Shown here piece after piece: positions 23,439 through 24,563 of a stretch of DNA of 24,563 nt (position 1 is the stretch's first letter; each line of letters starts with the position of its first letter). The DNA lies in contig JAEXGM010000071.1 in NCBI GenBank assembly GCA_023450835.1, positions 1 through 24,563 of the forward strand, in the 5' to 3' direction. The DNA comes from Bacillota bacterium. Lineage in GTDB: Bacteria > Bacillota > Clostridia > Lachnospirales > Lachnospiraceae. The notes under the pieces are model-generated. The model ran no database searches and was not told the origin of the DNA. It saw only the letters and a program-made list of their open reading frames with translations. The position numbers were made by a program, and so were the translations under genes.

Positions 23439-23468
23439 AAGAGGAACTTTTGAAAAAAAGTTCCTCTT
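23439..23468 (+). terminator. Intrinsic terminator after the SLH protein gene
   Basis: Arms 23439-23451 and 23456-23468 (AAGAGGAACTTTT / AAAAGTTCCTCTT) pair perfectly over 13 bp around a GAAA tetraloop, followed by T-rich sequence, 28 nt after the stop. Confidence 0.85.
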
Positions 23469-23519
23469 TGTTGAGTTTGTTAGTTATGATCGGATTATCA
23501 AAAACAAGCAAGGCAAAAT

Positions 23520-23547
23520 TTGACAGAAAGTAAATATATGTTATAAT
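23520..23547 (+). promoter_or_regulatory. Consensus SigA promoter of the secreted hydrolase gene
   Basis: TTGACA (23520-23525), 16-nt spacer, TATAAT (23542-23547): both boxes match the consensus exactly. Start near 23554, about 48 nt before the ATG. Such a promoter suggests strong, possibly constitutive expression. Confidence 0.82.
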
Positions 23548-23601
23548 AAGGAATAAATGTAAATTGATTAACTAAAATAAAGTAAAAATAAGGGGTTAAA
23601 T

Positions 23602-24555
23602 ATGAGGAAAAAATTTATTAGAAAATTCATTACTACATTACTTGCAACAACACTATTCCTATCATCCGTTACTTCGGCAGCAGCAAAGGTTACCGTAAAC
23701 AAAGGCTTAATTGATATCGGGGAAAAGAGCTTATATGCCCAAATAATGGGAAATAATAGTAAAGTATCAGTTGTTTTTGACTCCGGATATGGAGATGGAA
23801 TTTATACTTATTCAGAAGATCCAACCTATGAGACATGGGGGAATATTCAGACCAAGATATCCAAGTATGCCAAAACTATAACTTATGACAGAGCTGGCTT
23901 AGGACAAAGTGATAGCGGTGTTAACAGAGAGCCATTAAGTACTGAATTAATTGACTCTTATCTGGATGGCAATGATATACCATACGATGCTTCTGTTTTT
24001 GAAACAGGTACAGGAAAAACAGCTATTGACAGAGCAAGAGACTTACATGCATTATTAGATGCAGCAGATGTAGACGGACCATACTTATTGGTGATTCATT
24101 CTATTTCAATGCTAGAAGCAGTAGAATTTGTCAAAGAATATCCGGGTCAGGTAGCCGGAATCGTCAGTGTGGATGGCACTGCTGCGGAGACCTTACAAAA
24201 AAATATAGAGTTTTTTAGAACTTATGCTCCTGATATAGAAGAATTATTTTTAAATCAGTTTCAAGAGTATGACGGAACTTTAAGTGAAGTTATCCAAAGC
24301 TCTTTGCAGGTACAGAATGCAGGTGATGTATTGAGAAATATTCCATTTACAATCTTGCATCCTTCAGATAGCGGCGAAGGTCCTGAATACCAAAAGATGT
24401 CAGATGATACTATGAGAGAATGGGCAACATGGTCAGATTATTCCAAGCTTATTTTTGTTAATGACACAGGCCATTATATTATGAAGGACCAACCTAAGGT
24501 TGTAATTAAAGCTATAAAAGACATGTTGAAAAAGATAGATAAAAATTGTAAGTAA
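23602..24555 (+). CDS. Secreted alpha/beta hydrolase with atypical nucleophile elbow
   Basis: This exported hydrolase of unknown substrate has 317 aa. A signal peptide (about 1-28, RKKFIRKF.. ending TSAAA) precedes an alpha/beta-hydrolase fold: VSVVFDSGYGDG (oxyanion strand, about 55-66, replacing the usual HG), TITYDRAGLGQSDSG (about 92-106), ARDLHALLDAADVDGPYLLVIHSISM (nucleophile elbow, Ser about 167), AGIVSVDG (about 185-192) and TGHYIMKDQP (His about 291). The order matches the 'esGlGds..yDRaGyGrSd..DLraLLdaagv.gPYvLVGHSlGG' family. The elbow, normally GHSxGG, here reads IHSISM, keeping only the Ser and its preceding His. AAGGGG precedes the ATG at 23602. It stands alone with its own consensus promoter, downstream of the SLH gene's terminator. 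Activity is uncertain given the elbow. Confidence 0.85.
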   Translation: MRKKFIRKFITTLLATTLFLSSVTSAAAKVTVNKGLIDIGEKSLYAQIMGNNSKVSVVFDSGYGDGIYTYSEDPTYETWGNIQTKISKYAKTITYDRAGLGQSDSGVNREPLSTELIDSYLDGNDIPYDASVFETGTGKTAIDRARDLHALLDAADVDGPYLLVIHSISMLEAVEFVKEYPGQVAGIVSVDGTAAETLQKNIEFFRTYAPDIEELFLNQFQEYDGTLSEVIQSSLQVQNAGDVLRNIPFTILHPSDSGEGPEYQKMSDDTMREWATWSDYSKLIFVNDTGHYIMKDQPKVVIKAIKDMLKKIDKNCK

Positions 24556-24563
24556 ATGCTGGT

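Overview
The window looks like chromosomal DNA of a low-GC, spore-forming Firmicute, most probably a Lachnospiraceae-type Clostridium relative (Lachnoclostridium/Anaerocolumna-like). This rests on strong AGGAGG-type ribosome binding sites, SigA-like promoters, LysM/SleB-type and SLH-type envelope proteins, a class D sortase, and a sugar-uptake operon built as CUT1 ABC transporter plus cytoplasmic glycosidases. The taxon is an inference from gene style; no rRNA or tRNA is present.

Left part (1-5085), cell envelope and small unknowns. A LysM-LysM-SleB-type cell-wall hydrolase runs off the left edge on the minus strand. It is followed by a minus-strand pair: an acidic, repeat-containing surface protein ending in an LPKTA sorting signal and, overlapping it by about 20 nt, its dedicated class D sortase. 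Further right are two small minus-strand paralogues (105 and 80 aa) of unknown function, then a plus-strand pair of unknowns: a single-pass membrane protein and a protein with a GxGxLxLGMS motif.

Centre (5207-21863), a Gram-positive polysaccharide/oligosaccharide utilisation locus. A TTG-initiated GntR/LacI-type (AraR-like) regulator and a CE2-type SGNH esterase face leftwards. About 450 bp away a long rightward operon begins: MalG-type permease, sugar-binding lipoprotein, MalF-type permease, a divergent GH38-like enzyme, a second CE2-type esterase and a canonical GH38 alpha-mannosidase. It ends in a clear terminator at 17813-17867. A DUF1861 five-bladed-propeller protein (related to mannoside phosphorylases) and a GH78 alpha-L-rhamnosidase follow. 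The regulator's own -10 box and the operon's early transcribed region carry the same palindrome (AAAGTATAC[A/T]TT), a probable operator pair. The likely logic is: import of short acetylated, mannose-rich glycans, then cytoplasmic deacetylation by two esterases, demannosylation by GH38 and DUF1861 enzymes, and derhamnosylation by GH78. No ATPase subunit is present, so a shared one elsewhere is expected.

Right part (22280-24555), two exported proteins, each with its own near-consensus promoter and with visibly more AT-rich DNA: an SLH-domain protein with a C-terminal domain like the one at the end of some BlaR1/M56-type proteins, and a secreted alpha/beta hydrolase whose nucleophile elbow lacks the usual glycines.

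The most notable items are the mannoside locus as a whole, its candidate operator pair, the GH38-like enzyme with replaced catalytic motifs, and the DUF1861 protein next to alpha-mannosidases. No RNA gene, CRISPR array, insertion sequence or prophage was seen.
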